Source of the DNA: Cristatella mucedo
Taxonomy: Eukaryota; Bryozoa; Phylactolaemata; Cristatellidae
Reading direction: 5' to 3'
Length of the DNA: 64,000 bases
NCBI GenBank assembly: GCA_009760855.2
Contig: WPIO01000019.1
Coordinates: 3,483,501 to 3,547,500 of the forward strand
Shown here piece after piece: positions 1 through 12,438 of this stretch. Under the pieces are notes generated by a model, which worked only from the letters and a program-made list of their open reading frames with translations, was not told where the DNA came from and did no database searches. Position 1 is the first letter of the stretch; each line of letters starts with the position of its first letter. The translations under genes and the position numbers were made by a program.

Positions 1-119
1 CAGAGAGCTTCCGATTTGCGAGAAATCGCTTTAAGATGCTTCCATTGAGGACGCTTACGGAATACAGGACTGAAACTTGCATAGCAGCGGTAAGCGAACT
101 GGCCAAGGAGGAGACAGAG

Positions 120-196
120 CTCACAAGCGGTTCCTTTGCAGCAAATACAAAGTGCCTAAAAAGAGGCTGAGTTTTCTGAGGGCACTATATCAAATG

Positions 197-227
<31 letters not shown>

Positions 228-231
228 ACTA
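120..231 (+). mobile_element. L2-like LINE 3' tail
   Basis: CAGCAAATACAAAGTGCCTA ... GAGGGCACTATATCAAATG followed by (ATT)n: the standard end of this LINE family. Confidence 0.75.
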
Positions 232-342
232 CTAGGCCTTCAAAAACCACCACCAGCAAAAACTTCCAGCGGAGCTCAAATGCAATAGCGTAAGGCCGCA
301 GCTAAAAACTAACCTTTTAGTTCGTTCTCTGCTTGAAAACAA

Positions 343-490
343 GTTAGCTGATCGAACGGCCTCGTTTACGTAGCAGCGGCAGAAGAGGTGTATCGGCTAA
401 CACCGCTGCGCGTAGCAGGCAATAAAGGATCCCCAACTGCAGGACTCGAACTTACCATCTGGGTAGTGACGAGCGAGCACGGCACCCTTT
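343..490 (-). mobile_element. SINE B, old copy
   Basis: Reverse-strand copy: TTAGCTGATC...GGCCTCGTTT near the tail and GCAGGACTCGAACTTACC at the B box, with many changes. Confidence 0.6.
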
Positions 491-499
491 GGCTAAGAG

Positions 500-1119
500 A
501 CATAGGGACATACGTGACCTTCTCCTTTATTTAGCGCGAAAGACGGCCCCTCGACAGCTGCAGCTATGCAAATCTTTTGCTCTTTTCTCGCCGGGATCTG
601 TGGGCAAGCACTGTGCACTGCCACGCACGCTCTTTGAGCGCCTGCCCCGCCCCCCCGGGAGGGGGGGGGGGCCGCCTGGCTGGCTGGCTACTGAAGCATG
701 CGATTACCTCACCCCCGACAGGTGAGTATTATCATTTGCGAGTGGTTCTAGCTTCACTGGATGCGTCGTTCTCCGAGGCGAACGTGGCGATGGCAAAGTC
801 AATGCGGTTAACGGCTAGCGTCCGTTTTACGTCCGTTTCAAATGCTGCCAGCTCCACTAGATGCGCCTAACCGCCGCCCTCCACCGCCAGAGAATAGTAG
901 CTCCGACGTAGGTGACTCTATCTGAGTGCGTCAGCGCTGGCGCGGCGACTCTCTCCGGTACTTCCCAGCACCAGCAGCTGTAAACGGCCGCACGTGTAAT
1001 TTGTCGTCAGCCGAATGCAACTGCTCACGCCAACTTAGCCATCAGCTTTCCTTAGACTTTGACGTGTAAGCATGCTACTCTGTCGTGATCTAGTTTATAT
1101 ATTCACTATTAACAGTTCT
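500..1119. other. No gene seen
   Basis: GC-rich in part, with a G run at 659-672. No repeat family or conserved coding sequence was recognised. Confidence 0.5.
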
Positions 1120-1450
1120 TTTGGCACAGAGCGCTCATCCTAGACTGTGGAACTCGCTTCCACAATTCTTACACAATGACAACTATTCTCCTACTGCCGA
1201 CTATGGCACATCTTTTTCAGCGGTCCTGAGCTGCTACTTCTATGCTACTCACTACCTCAACTGCTCTCCTGACTCTGCTATGCTTCCCACTTTCTCTTTG
1301 TTGCGTGAGACGAAGTCTGTTGGCTACCGAATGCGTACCGAAAGCCGCTTAGGCTGTGAGTGCGCTATACAAAACTCTCCTGCGTAACACCCACATGGTC
1401 TTTATGACTTTGTGGAGTTACAGATGGAGATACATTACATTACATTACAT
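1120..1450 (+). mobile_element. LINE family 2, 3' end
   Basis: Starts at the CTGTGGAACTCGCTTCCACA part of the ORF, runs through the 3' UTR (ACATGGTCTTTATGACTTTG) and ends in (ACATT)n. Confidence 0.8.
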
Positions 1451-1504
1451 CTTTATTACATCATCTTTGTTATCGAAAGATTTACTAATGGTTTTGTGTA
1501 TAAT

Positions 1505-1625
1505 ATCACGCTTTACGCCAGGGCACTGAGGTATCAGCCAATTAGCATGCTTCCGTTCCAGCCAGCACAAGTAAAGTGCCTAGAAAGAGGCTAGGGTGCT
1601 GCACACATACTTTATAATTATTATT
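1505..1625 (+). mobile_element. L2-like LINE 3' tail
   Basis: GTAAAGTGCCTAGAAAGAGG and a short ATT-rich end; the middle of the tail is lost. Confidence 0.6.
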
Positions 1626-1924
1626 AACTCAACTCGTCTTTTGTAAGGATAGTAAAAAGTAAATAATATTCTTGAAACTCACCGTAAGGGCCCAGTCGTC
1701 AAGGGGTTGATGTGGTAGAAATAAGTATTAGAAAGCTCGATGTTGAATAGTGGCGTGTTATTTTTTCTTGATTGTAATAGCTTTTTCTTTGGATATTTGA
1801 TTTTCGTACTTTGCTTTGCTCCCTGGGACTGTTCGCTTTGCTTTACTCGTTTCGGCCATGATTATTTTGGGTCCACTAAACAATCGCGGCCATGCAATAC
1901 AAGGCCTAGACCTGACAGCCTGCG

Positions 1925-1998
1925 CAGCAAATGTAAAAAGCCTAGAAAGAGAATGAGCTCTCTAAGGGCGCTACGCAAATTTATTTTTTTATTATTAC
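1925..1998 (+). mobile_element. L2-like LINE 3' tail
   Basis: AGCAAATGTAAAAAGCCTAG to CTCTAAGGGCGCTACGCAAA and a T/ATT end. Confidence 0.75.
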
Positions 1999-1999
1999 G

Positions 2000-3436
2000 G
2001 ACGGCGCTAAAGAGGTAGGTTTCAACCTTGTCGCGACGACTTACGAAGAGCTTGCTCACCGCTCCGCTCTCTCCGACGAAACGTGTCGGAGTCCAGCAGC
2101 ACGACAAGCGACCATCCTATCCCTCATCTTTTGTCTAGGCAGTCTGACCAGACGAGCGAATCGGCTGAATCGGTTGGTAAGATGGATCTGAGAGGTTGGG
2201 CTGGTCAGCGCTGCATTGTTGTCCTGAATCGAGACAACCAGTGCAGGAGGCCTATAGCCTGTCCGGAATCGAGATAGCCTGGGAGGGAGCCTGGCCCGAG
2301 CGATGTCTATGGACTCCCAGAAGGGTCTCAAATAAGTTCACTTCCTGCTCAGCAGGAAGCTAATGAACGTAATATGTTTTCAACTGCGGCATGGTTTTAC
2401 CGCGTGACCGTACTGCTACAGCACATTGAAGCATATGTGAATGATTTTGTATCGAAAGCGCACGGCCATATGCGAATGATTTTTGGACGAAAGCCTGCTG
2501 GGCGGAAAGACAGCGTGTACCCCGCGGGTGGGGGATGGGGGTGGAGTCTGGAGTGAGGGCACAACAAAAATGTTTGCTTATCGCCAGCAAGGCTTAACTG
2601 GGAGACCGGGGCTCTAGGAATGCTAGACTAAAAATTCCTCCGGTCCATAGACGACTTTCGTGATAAAGCGCAGCGTTAACTTCTAGGCATAAAAACACCT
2701 GCCTTTGAACAAAGAGCGAGTGTGAAAGAAGAGGGCAATTAAATGCTTTGCAGAAAAGCGTGCGAGAAACCTTCGAGCAACGAGAGTGTTGAGGCTTCGT
2801 GTTGTTGCTAGCGCTGCTGTCGTTCCGTGGCCGCTGCTACGCGCTCGCCACGGAATGCGACTGGGACAACCCGCCTTTATTTCCACGCTGTCCCCCCTCC
2901 CGGGTTGTGGTTTGTAACAGGTCGCGCCCGGTGGCCCGACTCGACTAGGGGAAGGCAACTTCCTCCTGCCCCAGCGATTCTGCCATTGGTCGAATTGTAG
3001 CGTCCCGAGAGTGAGGACAAGTAGGACAGAAGCAGGGACGAGGAAGATTTTTTTCCGACAGTATCGACGTCAAGGGTTTCAAGGCTTCGCGATTCGCAGA
3101 TGATTTTTCTTATACACAAAGGGACGCAGACTGCAGACTGGATGAGATCGGAACGTGGCGGTTAGATGTGAAGAATTTGGTAATAATATAAATTGACAGG
3201 ATACAATCGGAAGAGAATATCTGATTGAGAGTGTGCCTTTTATTGTGATTGGGACTATGCACATGAACCGCAAGAGAAATTAATCGGCCAGTGCACGAAA
3301 TTCGGCACGCGCACGAGTGCCTACACGGTTATCGAAATGAGTGTTAAAAGCAACCGGTACGGGAAGAAGGGACGATTTCTGGACGGCAGAATCAAAACGA
3401 GATCCGAAAAATCTCAAAGAGAACATGAAAAGGGTA
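2000..3436. other. No gene seen
   Basis: No conserved coding sequence or known repeat family was recognised between the LINE tail and the satellite. Short open frames here have no support. Confidence 0.5.
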
Positions 3437-3439
3437 AGC

Positions 3440-5035
3440 CAGAAATATTATTTTCTATAATGTGGAATAAAAACCACAGTTTTCGCTGCGCCTATTGTGG
3501 AAAAGGCTGCCGTACCGCAGTCCGATTACGTATGGAGGCTTGCTGGGTCGGGCCATTGGAGGCTACAGCAGGCGAACGGGCATGTGCCCGTGTCAAGAAA
3601 ATGTTTGTGGGTAAACCCGGAGCACGGTTTTCTTCAATATTACAATAAGTATCACAATATTACAATAAATATTACAATATGGTATTACAGCTACAGTTTC
3701 GCGATGGCTATGGTGGAGACAGCAGCTACTTATCGCAGGTTTAAATGTGTCGGGAGACCATCTTGCTCGGACCATTAAAGACCATGGCATAAAAACGCCC
3801 GTGCGCAGGAGCATGAATTTTTTAAGTTAAATCCGGAACAGTGTTTTCTATAATGCGGAATCAAAACCGCAGTTTCACGACGCCTATGCTGAAAATGGCA
3901 GCTGTACCGCAGTTCATAACTGCAGGGCGGCTCTCGCCGTTAGACGCCATTTCGCGAGAGCGAGCGTGAGAATGAGCAAGCGCAATTGCATGAAATTATG
4001 CAGGCAAGCCCGGAACACAGTGTTTTTTGTAATGTGCATTTCGAAGTTTGGTTACCGTCGTACGCAGCACAGAACGTCCGCCGACGACCAGGAGCAGGGG
4101 AAGCGCGGCTCTCTTCCCTCTCTCTCTCTCTCACCCGCCGTAGTCCCGCCTTCCCGCCACTGCCATCGTGTCACGTGAATTACTAACCGCACATCCCGTC
4201 CGCATACCGCTTCGAGCGTCTCAGCTTGACGATCGGGGGCAGGACCGTCGCGTAGACCAAATCGTCGATTCTAAACCGCCGCTGCGTAGCGCCCGTCGTG
4301 GAAATGGCAGCCGTAACGCAGTTCGATTGTGGGGGGGAGGCTGACTGGCCCGGGCCATTGGAGAACATAGCGTGACAACGCGCATGCACTGCGAAATTTG
4401 GCTAGTACAACCGGAACACCGTTGTCTGCCATTTGAAATGAAAACTCCAGTAGCGTGCGGGTTTCTTGTAGAAATGACAGCTGTGTCTCAGTTAAATTAG
4501 TTAGGGCTGCTATCTGGTCGGGCTACTGGAGGCAATAGCGTGAAAACGCGCGAGCGAAATCGCATGAAATCCGGCGGGTTAACGAGCAACATTGTCCTCT
4601 ATAACTAGGCATCAAAATCGCAGTTGCGCAATGAAGTTTGTAGAAATGGCAGCTATATTGCAGTTCGAATGTTTTAGGCTGCCATTTTGGCCCGGCCATT
4701 CGAGACCATGCACAGTATGGGAACGCGAAAGCGCAATCGCGTGCGATCTAGTGGGTGAACTCGGCATACTGATCTCTATAATATAGAATCCAAAATGCAG
4801 TTGCACAAAACATTTTGTGGAAGTGGTAGCAGCTCTATCGCAGTTCGAATTTGCATAAAGGCTGGCTGGCACGAGCCATTTTATGCCACGGCACAAGAAC
4901 GGGCAAGCACAATTGTATGAAATTTAGTAGGTAAACACGTAACACAATTCTGTATAATTTGAAATCCAGACCGCCATTTTCTGACGTTTATCGTAGAAAC
5001 GGCAGCTGTATCGCAGTCTTTCGTGTATAGTCTGG
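3440..5035 (+). repeat. Degenerate tandem satellite, monomer about 170-178 bp
   Basis: The landmark GAAATGGCAGCTGTA..GCAGTTCG recurs near 3497, 3714, 3891, 4299, 4468, 4638, 4817 and 4993. Between marks the same order of phrases recurs: GGCCATTGGAG, GCGTGAAAACGCGC, GCATGAAAT, GGTAAACCCGGAACAC, TCTATAAT, AAAACCGCAGTTGC. Spacings are about 170-178 bp in the intact part. One unit carries an extra AT-rich stretch (3640-3680). The 4030-4270 part is disrupted by unrelated DNA. The right edge abuts an L2-like LINE. Confidence 0.85.
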
Positions 5036-6176
5036 TTCTTTTCGTGGTTTATGCTCTCACTCTTGCCGATGTGATTGCCAAGCACAATCTAGGCTTTCAT
5101 TTCTATGCGGGTGACACTCAGTTGTACCTTTGATTTGATCCCTCCCAGACCTCGAGCACGTCGAATTCTCTCAACTCCATCGCTGCATGTATCGATGACA
5201 TCTTCTTAAATTGAATGATTATAAAACTAACTTACTAGTTATGGGCAAACCAAGTGTGTTTTAGAAATTGAAAAGACTAGCGCTCAAAATCGGCTCTGCC
5301 AGCAAATCTCCTGTTGAATCTGCACGAATTCTAGTTGTCGTGTTTAAAAGTGACTTTTCGTTATGCGACCACATTAGCTCCACAATCAAGTCTACTTACT
5401 TTTTTCAGCTACGTAAAATTGCTAAAATTTGGACTTGCTTAGATAGGGATACGACATCTAAGTTGGTCCATGCACTAGTGACATCCCGTCTTGCCTTCTG
5501 TAACTCACCGCTTGCTGGTCTACCGGCCTGTGCAATCAGGTGCTTACAGCTGGTGCAAAACTCTGCAGCCAGGCTTGTCTGTTGTGAGCGTCGCAGTTTT
5601 CACATCACACCACTTCTCGCCGAACTGCATTGGCTACCAATCAAGCAACGGATCGACTTCAAGGTTGTGTCGCTCACGCTTAGGTCGCTTCATTCTTTGA
5701 CTCCAACGTACCTATCAGATCTACTCCCCCACCTGGCCAAGCATTGTTAAATCTACTTTTTGGAATCTAACTGTTTACCTATACCTCGTACAAACCTCAA
5801 ATCCTTTGGAGACCGTGCCTTTAGTTTGTTTGCTCCCAAAGCCTGGAACTCACTTCCGACTTGCGTCACGAAATTCCCTGACTTGACCACATTTAAAAAG
5901 AAATTTAAAACGCACCTATTTACGGCCGCATTTAGTGGGTCCCTGTGATTCGTCCTTCATGTGCTTATGCGTGCTGGCACTGTTGCATGCTGCCACTAAC
6001 CACACTTGCATGCCGACCCTGTGCATGTCACCCCTAACCATGTTATTCATGTTGTTTATCAATCATGATACCACTCACCATTCGATCGTGTTTCCGTATG
6101 CAGCAAATGTAAAGCGCCTAGGAAGAGATTGCGTTCTTTGAGGGCGTTTTATCAAGTGCATTATTATTACTATTAG
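5036..6176 (+). mobile_element. L2-like LINE, 3' half with reverse transcriptase end
   Basis: Begins in the reverse transcriptase palm (VYALTLADVIAKHN, then YAGDTQLYL, where the catalytic YADD has lost an Asp). It continues with LVHALVTSRLAFCNSPLAGL, AARLVCCERRSFHITPLLAE and [20 protein letters not shown], then the 3' UTR and an (ATT)n tail. Frameshifts and stops show it is dead. Translated order matches the L2/CR1 group of non-LTR retrotransposons. Confidence 0.9.
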
Positions 6177-6584
6177 TTAGTGTCATCCAAGAATACGTTG
6201 GGAGGCACAGCTTTGGAGCTCTAGCTCCGAGTCGGTCACTTGCGAGAGAGCAGAAGCTGAAGTCTGAAGCACCCTGGCGCTGCTGTATCGCCAAAGACCT
6301 TTGGAAGCGAGTTCTTCCATCCTTTGAAACGGGTATTAACCATCGGCATCATTACTACCGCCAATAATAATAATAATAATATTAATATTTCTAATACAAA
6401 TGCTAACACTAAGGCATCTGTATACAGAACCCAAAGAGAGCTAATCTCAGTCTACGAACTTTACATATAGTATACTGAAAAGGAAGCATGCCAAATGATT
6501 AGCGATGCTGTGCAAAGTGTCACTACCTACAACGAAAGATTCGCAGGGTCAGATCAAAAGCTATAAGGAACAGGTAGGTTTCCA

Positions 6585-6720
6585 TTTAAACGCCGTCAAG
6601 TAAGTGAATGTCTTGACGTCAGCCGGTAGTGATTTTCAGGCTTTGGAAGCATGCGAACTGGAGGTATGGTGTCTCTAAAGGATTTGAGCTTGGCTCCAGG
6701 CACAGCTAAAAAATTTGAAT
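6585..6720 (-). mobile_element. L2-like LINE fragment (C-terminal ORF part)
   Basis: Reverse-strand match to the KAWNSL...DLTTFKK segment (TTTTCAGGCTTTGGAAGCAT). Confidence 0.6.
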
Positions 6721-6739
6721 GAGAAGAGCGGAATACTCA

Positions 6740-8865
6740 CTCATCAAGCCAAGTCGCCCCCGGCTGCTCGTCGCCGGGCGAAACTATGCGGTCAGCCAAG
6801 CAGCTCGAAAGCCAATCCGTACGCAGCTTCCTGTCGATTGCCTTCGTAAAAACTAAACGGAAAGGGTGAGCACTCCAAGTCGATCATTATCAACATTTCG
6901 TTGTCTACAGTATACCGCAGGAAAAATCAGGCAAAAGTTGGGTTGTTCGAAACTGCTGCTTGTAACCTGAGCGCCCGAGCGCCTGTCGTCAGTCAGCAGA
7001 CAAGAACAGCACATCGGCCAAGCTAATTATGGCTTATATCTATGCTACCCGCCGACCAACCGAGACAGAGCTGCGTTTTCATAAGCTGCTCGTATTGTTG
7101 TATCGGGTTAAATGCAAGGGGTCTTTTCCGCAAAGGGACGTCTATTCCGTCAACAATAAAAAATCAGCGTGCCCACGACTTCTAATTATGATTTCATGGC
7201 ACAACAGATCAGATCAGCGAGACCGGATCAGCAGAAACAATCAGCACAATTATGTCGCCTTCCCAGATCCCAGTGATGATACAAAAAACTGTGAAAGTTA
7301 TTTCTTAAACCTCCAGAACGTTATTAAATCTCGTATGCGAGCGTAGCAGCAGGTAAGCCTATGCAGCCAAGGCACCGCAACTGGGGTTTTGTGTGTCAAT
7401 TCTCGTCACGGCCACGACGCTATTGCCTGTCTTACGATGCCAACTACCTCAGCAGCGGACAGCGTAACTCCTGTCCCTACATGACTGTAATTGTGTACGA
7501 CCTTCGAAACAAGACATATGCTGGCGCCAAAATGCGTAAAACCTCAAACAAATGTCATCAAGTACCACACCTGCAACGTTAGTGGTCGTTACGCAAAGGC
7601 TCTAAACTGAGGCTACGACAAAGAGTACGAGAACCTTTGGAGCAGGCCGAGGTAGAATCAACTGAACCGACTAGAACTTCATCCTGGCTTTTCGGGAGAA
7701 CTTGCTAGGACGGCTTAAACCATAAACCTGCAAGGTTTCCGAGTTAAATTAGAGCACTTGCTTACTGTCTGATGCTGCCATTTGCCCGTGTTGCATAGAT
7801 GTTTTTCTCCACTTATAAAGCATCCCGTTCGCCTACGAACCACCTGGGGCTATCTAAAAATGCTACTACTCTACTGCTGGTTATCATAAAAGTGCGAGTA
7901 TTGTGGAATTTATTGTATTACATTCATCTACTTAGACATTACCTTCGATCGTGCTTTATATAAATGACCCCTTTACAGCGAAGACTATTTAAAGCCCTCA
8001 TGTGAGATAAATCTATGTAGACATATGGAGAATTTCACTTAAAAAGTAGTTTCTCTGGCTAATTTTTGGCATTCGTGCTTTATGTATCAAAGACATTTAC
8101 AGCGTTGTAATTCCCACTATGGCGAGTTTATGGCATAGAGTTATTTCTGGCCCAGCAGAGATCATGGCGCTGCTGTTGGTTTATCGGCCGTTGTAATTTA
8201 TGGCTGTGACTGCTAAGTGAGGCGCTGCAGAAGCCGTCAGTTACAACGAGGACGTCGTGCAAGGCTGTCACGTACTGGCCCATCACAGCGTCTGTGTGAA
8301 TAAACGTCTGTTTGAGCCCACTTCAGTTATCTGCGTGGCGTTGCCTACGATGCTGCCTGCGATCTGGTGAATGTCAAACTACAGTTTCTCTTCCAGAAAT
8401 CAATATAGATATATACAGAATTCTCCAGAGCATATTTTAATCCTTATATTTCCTGCGACTTGGGAATAAATATAAAATCGTGAATTTTTGTCTAAAGTTT
8501 ATGTAAATTTAGGAATACTAACCAACTTTTCATAACATTTTTCAGCGGTCAGGGTGTGAATGTCAGAGCGTACAGAGTGAGCGAACTAGATCTGTATATA
8601 TATAGTTGTCTGTCAGTTGAAACACCACATCGTGAGATGGTCACATATCAAGCTTTCACTAAGCAGTTGGCAAGCGGCTCACCGGCATGCTTCTCCCATT
8701 CAAAAAAAAGTAATCTAGAGCTCCAAACGTTTCTCGGGTCGTGCGAGTCCCAATCCGACTCAGGCTGCTCTCATGTTCTCAGAGTGCTGCAAAAAGGGTA
8801 CCAATTTCTTGGCTTTCCGGCGTGCGCGAGCTGGTATACGCTGGCCAGAGGAGGTAAGCACTGAC
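6740..8865. other. No gene seen
   Basis: Two open frames (7029-7346 and 7361-7582, plus) have no recognisable family. The rest is AT-rich DNA with no named repeat. Confidence 0.5.
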
Positions 8866-8992
8866 TTTGGCTACCGAATGCGTACCGAAAGCCGCTTAGG
8901 CTGTGAGTGCGCTATACAAAACTCTCCTGCGTAACACACACATGGTCTTTATGACTTTGTGGAGTTACTGGCGGAGATACATTACATTACAA
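8866..8992 (+). mobile_element. LINE family 2, 3' tail
   Basis: GGCTACCGAATGCGTACCGA through ACATGGTCTTTATGACTTTG to the ACATT end. Confidence 0.85.
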
Positions 8993-10314
8993 GACTTGCA
9001 CAAGCACCGAGGTCACCGAAAGTCGAGCTTGGCATGCATATTGCACCATATACCCCTTAAAAATAAATGCAGCTGACGATTGCAGAGGACATACTGTAGT
9101 CGAATTTTAAGCTAACTGATGTTATCCAGAGTTATTTCATTAAAATTATACGCTGTAGGAAAAAAATAGAATGCACTTCGCAGTGCTGAGCAAGCATTGT
9201 TGCTGTTAGCTTTTCAGCAGTAGCTATGGCTGGAAAGTGAAACTGTATTGCTTTTAGTTAGGTGCCCGCAGTTTGTCTTGCATTGGCTACTAAGATAATT
9301 CAGCATTGTTCATACACAAAATAAATCAAACTAGTTGCCAACGAAACTCCAGAGATTTACTCAACGCTACAAACACTAAAAGACGTAATAGAGCTAAGCA
9401 CTATTAAGCTCTCTGGGAACAGCCACAGCTGCTGTCTGCCTCAGATAATCCTGCTTTCGTAGCTGTAATAAATCGCGGAGTCGCCACTGTCACTGTCCAA
9501 ATGGCCATTGCAGGACGCCGTTGCGCCTGCTTCGTAAAATTGATTTTGAGCTAGCTTTAAACCGAAAGTCTCCTTATATTCGGAAAAAATATTCTTTGAG
9601 AACCGAGCCGCCTTGAACTAAAATATTGAGCTATTTAGCCAAGTGGTCTTTCAAGGCAAAGCTTAAGCTTGCTTTGCAATGCAGTCTATAATCGCGACCG
9701 CCGCCATGCCACGTGGCTGACATGTTAGCCATGCACTGACTGCAGCTGCTCGGCGCAGGCACCTCGTGCTCCATTCTCATATCGGTGCGGCGTATCAAGC
9801 CGCAGCCTCCAAGCCGTGCGTTCTGCTACATCAAACGATAAAGCGATTAGGCACTTGAGCCTCGAGCGACCTTCCTTCCATCTTGAAATAGAGCTGCCTG
9901 TCTGCTCAATTCGTGGCGGCCTACTTTCATCGGCATGCAAACGGCTTTAGTTAAAGACTGCCGTGTTACAACAACCGTCTAGCCCTACAACGGAGAATGT
10001 GGTTACACAGAGCTTCGCTTCGCATGATCGATCGTTCTCGTTTGATCTATTGAGAGACACTTTAGCGGCCTCTGTCTTTGGCACGCCATTTTAAACACGG
10101 CCCTGGGCGGCTGTGTTCGACAACCGCACGACTGCCCCGCGTGCTCCTTTAATAAGATTTGAATGCGCGGCAGACTCTATTTACTTTAAAGAAGATGATT
10201 ATCGCTCTGAAATAGAGCAGCACTCGGCAACGCCTGGCATCGAGCCTGGCATCTCTCTGTATCAGGAAGGCTGAGTCTGGAGTCCAGCGTTAGGAAAAGA
10301 GCACCCGATAGGAC
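8993..10314. other. No gene seen
   Basis: AT-rich to 9.7 kb, more mixed after. No repeat family or exon recognised. Confidence 0.5.
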
Positions 10315-10379
10315 TTGCTGGCCTCGGAAAAAGTCAATATCATCCGTCTGAATCAGCTTAGCCGTTCTCGAAAATTCGC

Positions 10380-10670
10380 TCGCTTTGCCTCCGAGGGTGA
10401 CCTGTCGCCTTGCCACAGCGGCGGCGGCGGCAGCAGCAGCAGCCGAAGCCTATGCAGCAGATGCGGCAGACACGGCAGTTCGGCGGCGCCGCTCCAGGAT
10501 CCTGCTACGGTGCGGGACGCACTGGTCGTCGCTACCGGGGCTCCAGTCGCCCTTTAGGCAAGTTCCACTCCGAGTGCGTCCGTGTCTTGGAGCTACGACG
10601 ATGCCAGACCCAGACAACTCGAGGCTAACGCTGCAGCAGAGCAGTAACAAGCGAGCGGAAGAGGGGAGCG
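10380..10670 (+). other. CpG-rich segment with open frames
   Basis: GC-rich, with CGG and CAG runs, immediately left of the GAG tract. One plus frame (10315-10557) reads SEGDLSPCHSGGGGSSSSRS and could be coding, but no splice partner or family was found. Confidence 0.3.
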
Positions 10671-10680
10671 GGTGAGTGGG

Positions 10681-10800
10681 GAGGAGGAGGAGGAGGAGGA
10701 GGAGGAGGAGGAGGAGGAGGAGGAGGAGGAGGAGGAGGAGGAGGAGGAGGAGGAGGAGGAGGAGGAGGAGGAGGAGGAGGAGGAGGAGGAGGAGGAGGAG
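10681..10800 (+). repeat. (GAG)40 trinucleotide tract
   Basis: 120 bp of uninterrupted GAG. It is pure purine on one strand, with CpG-rich DNA on its left side. All six frames look open through it, which creates artefactual poly-Glu, poly-Pro and poly-Ser reading frames. Confidence 0.98.
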
Positions 10801-12150
10801 CACCGTAACGCTGCAAGGAAGCGGAAAGTAACGAAAAGGGAAAAGGTGGTGCATATATATGCGTCGGCAGCTGGAGTAGCCGGAGTGAAAACGTGTGCAG
10901 GAATAAGCATGGTCTCAGGAGATTCAACCTCTCGTGGATTGTCGAGCAGATATGTCGTCGTCCAGGCTGAAGGACGGAGATGGTCTGCTTCATTAATCGG
11001 TCGTAGGCGAAAGACGGACTGCCTACGGCTGATTGGCCGCGCTGCAGTAGTTATCAACCGGTCGACCCGCAATGCACGTCGCTTGCTATCATTAGCCCTC
11101 TACTTCCTGCAGAGTGCGGTACAAGTTGCCTGTACACAGTATTATAATTCAGTGTCGCCCGACTGTTTGGTGTAGGATGAGTCGGGGACGAGTTCCGCGA
11201 CTGACGCCTTGAGAACTGGCATGTGCCAAATGCATTTGGCACATGCCTCTTGCTGTTCAATCCTGCGGCTCGTGGCAGACATGGCTCCTTCGAGCAAATG
11301 GCAGACCCTCTGGTTAAGGTCCGCGCTGAGCTAGATTTTTTGACGAATTTAGTTTTTTTTAAAGAATTCGCCGTGTTCTGAGCAATTCCTCCTCCGAAAA
11401 CTCAAATCAGCAAATCATTGGATCGTTTCATATTCAATTTGGGCTCAGTTTTTCTGCTGTACATATTTTGGTCCATCTTTTAGTCAAGTCGCATTCTGCT
11501 TTATTGGTTTAGGCAGACTTTCTATAGGACAAATATGCAGCAATCGTTCGGAGTTACAAAGTGATCTGCAGGAACCAACGTCGTCACAAGTCCTAACATG
11601 ATTTGAACGAAACAACCTGAATTCTAACATGAATTAACATGAACAAAATTAATTCTAATACTATAATCTAACTTTAATTCTAACGCTGTATTCTAACCTA
11701 GCATGAATTCGAACTCCGTACGCAATGTGCTGGACGTTCGCTACAGCACTATTGATTGCTCATCTGAATTAAGCGACGTCTCGTCACTACTCAAATCACT
11801 TCCTGAAAAAATTCATCATTAACGCGCTGAAATTTTCCCGCTCTCCTCATTCTTTGTTATTTAACAGCATTTTGTAGCAATATTATCCAGCTCCAAACCT
11901 CAGTTTCTTATGTGTAGGCGTGTCCTAGGGAAGTCGTGCCCATCTCGAATACCAAAACTGTTCGCAACAAGCAGCCAGCACTTTTCCTGTACAGACGACA
12001 ATCCTAGGACTCATTGCAAAGCATTTGTCTGCTTTCTCTGACCATAATTCCAGCTCATCCTTTTAACTTCTTATCTTTTAACTGGCTTAATCGATCGAGT
12101 CAGCTGTTAGTCTCTCTGTCTCCTGTCTCCGCACTGCTTAAGTCAAGTTG
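10801..12150. other. No gene seen
   Basis: Contains the 30-bp palindrome. Otherwise AT-rich DNA with short near-repeats of TTCTAAC-type words around 11.6-11.7 kb. Confidence 0.5.
11218..11247. repeat. Perfect 30-bp palindrome
   Basis: Arms GGCATGTGCCAAATG and CATTTGGCACATGCC meet with no spacer. The match stops at the next base on either side. Confidence 0.97.
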
Positions 12151-12438
12151 CTATTTCCTAAAGTCAAAACAGAGTGGTTGGAACTCTGGCTCAATTTGCA
12201 ATAGCTGCATGGTTATTGGAATGGGAAGAATACTGGAGCCATCTGTTGTCGAGGCGGTGGTCGAAAGTATTATTGGAGTCATTGCGTGTGGAACTGCAGC
12301 CATCAGCCGTGTCATCATAAACTCCCTGGTAGTTTCATGAACGTCTGCTCGTGATGTAAAGATGGGATGGACGCAGTTTTGGTACATGCGAACGCCATGC
12401 AGTGACCGTGAACTGAAGCTCCAGTCGCACCCTACCAA
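12151..12438 (-). mobile_element. Unclassified repeat copy with ORF end
   Basis: A 95-codon minus frame ending QIEPEFQPLCFDFRK. The end resembles CEIEPFEPLCFEPNS at 43.9 kb on the same strand, and the DNA is similar there too. Perhaps a transposon-encoded C-terminus. Confidence 0.3.

Noticed and set aside
10450-11175. Long frames with poly-Glu, poly-Pro, poly-Ser and poly-Leu on both strands
   Set aside because: They are produced only by the GAG tract, which has no stop in several frames.
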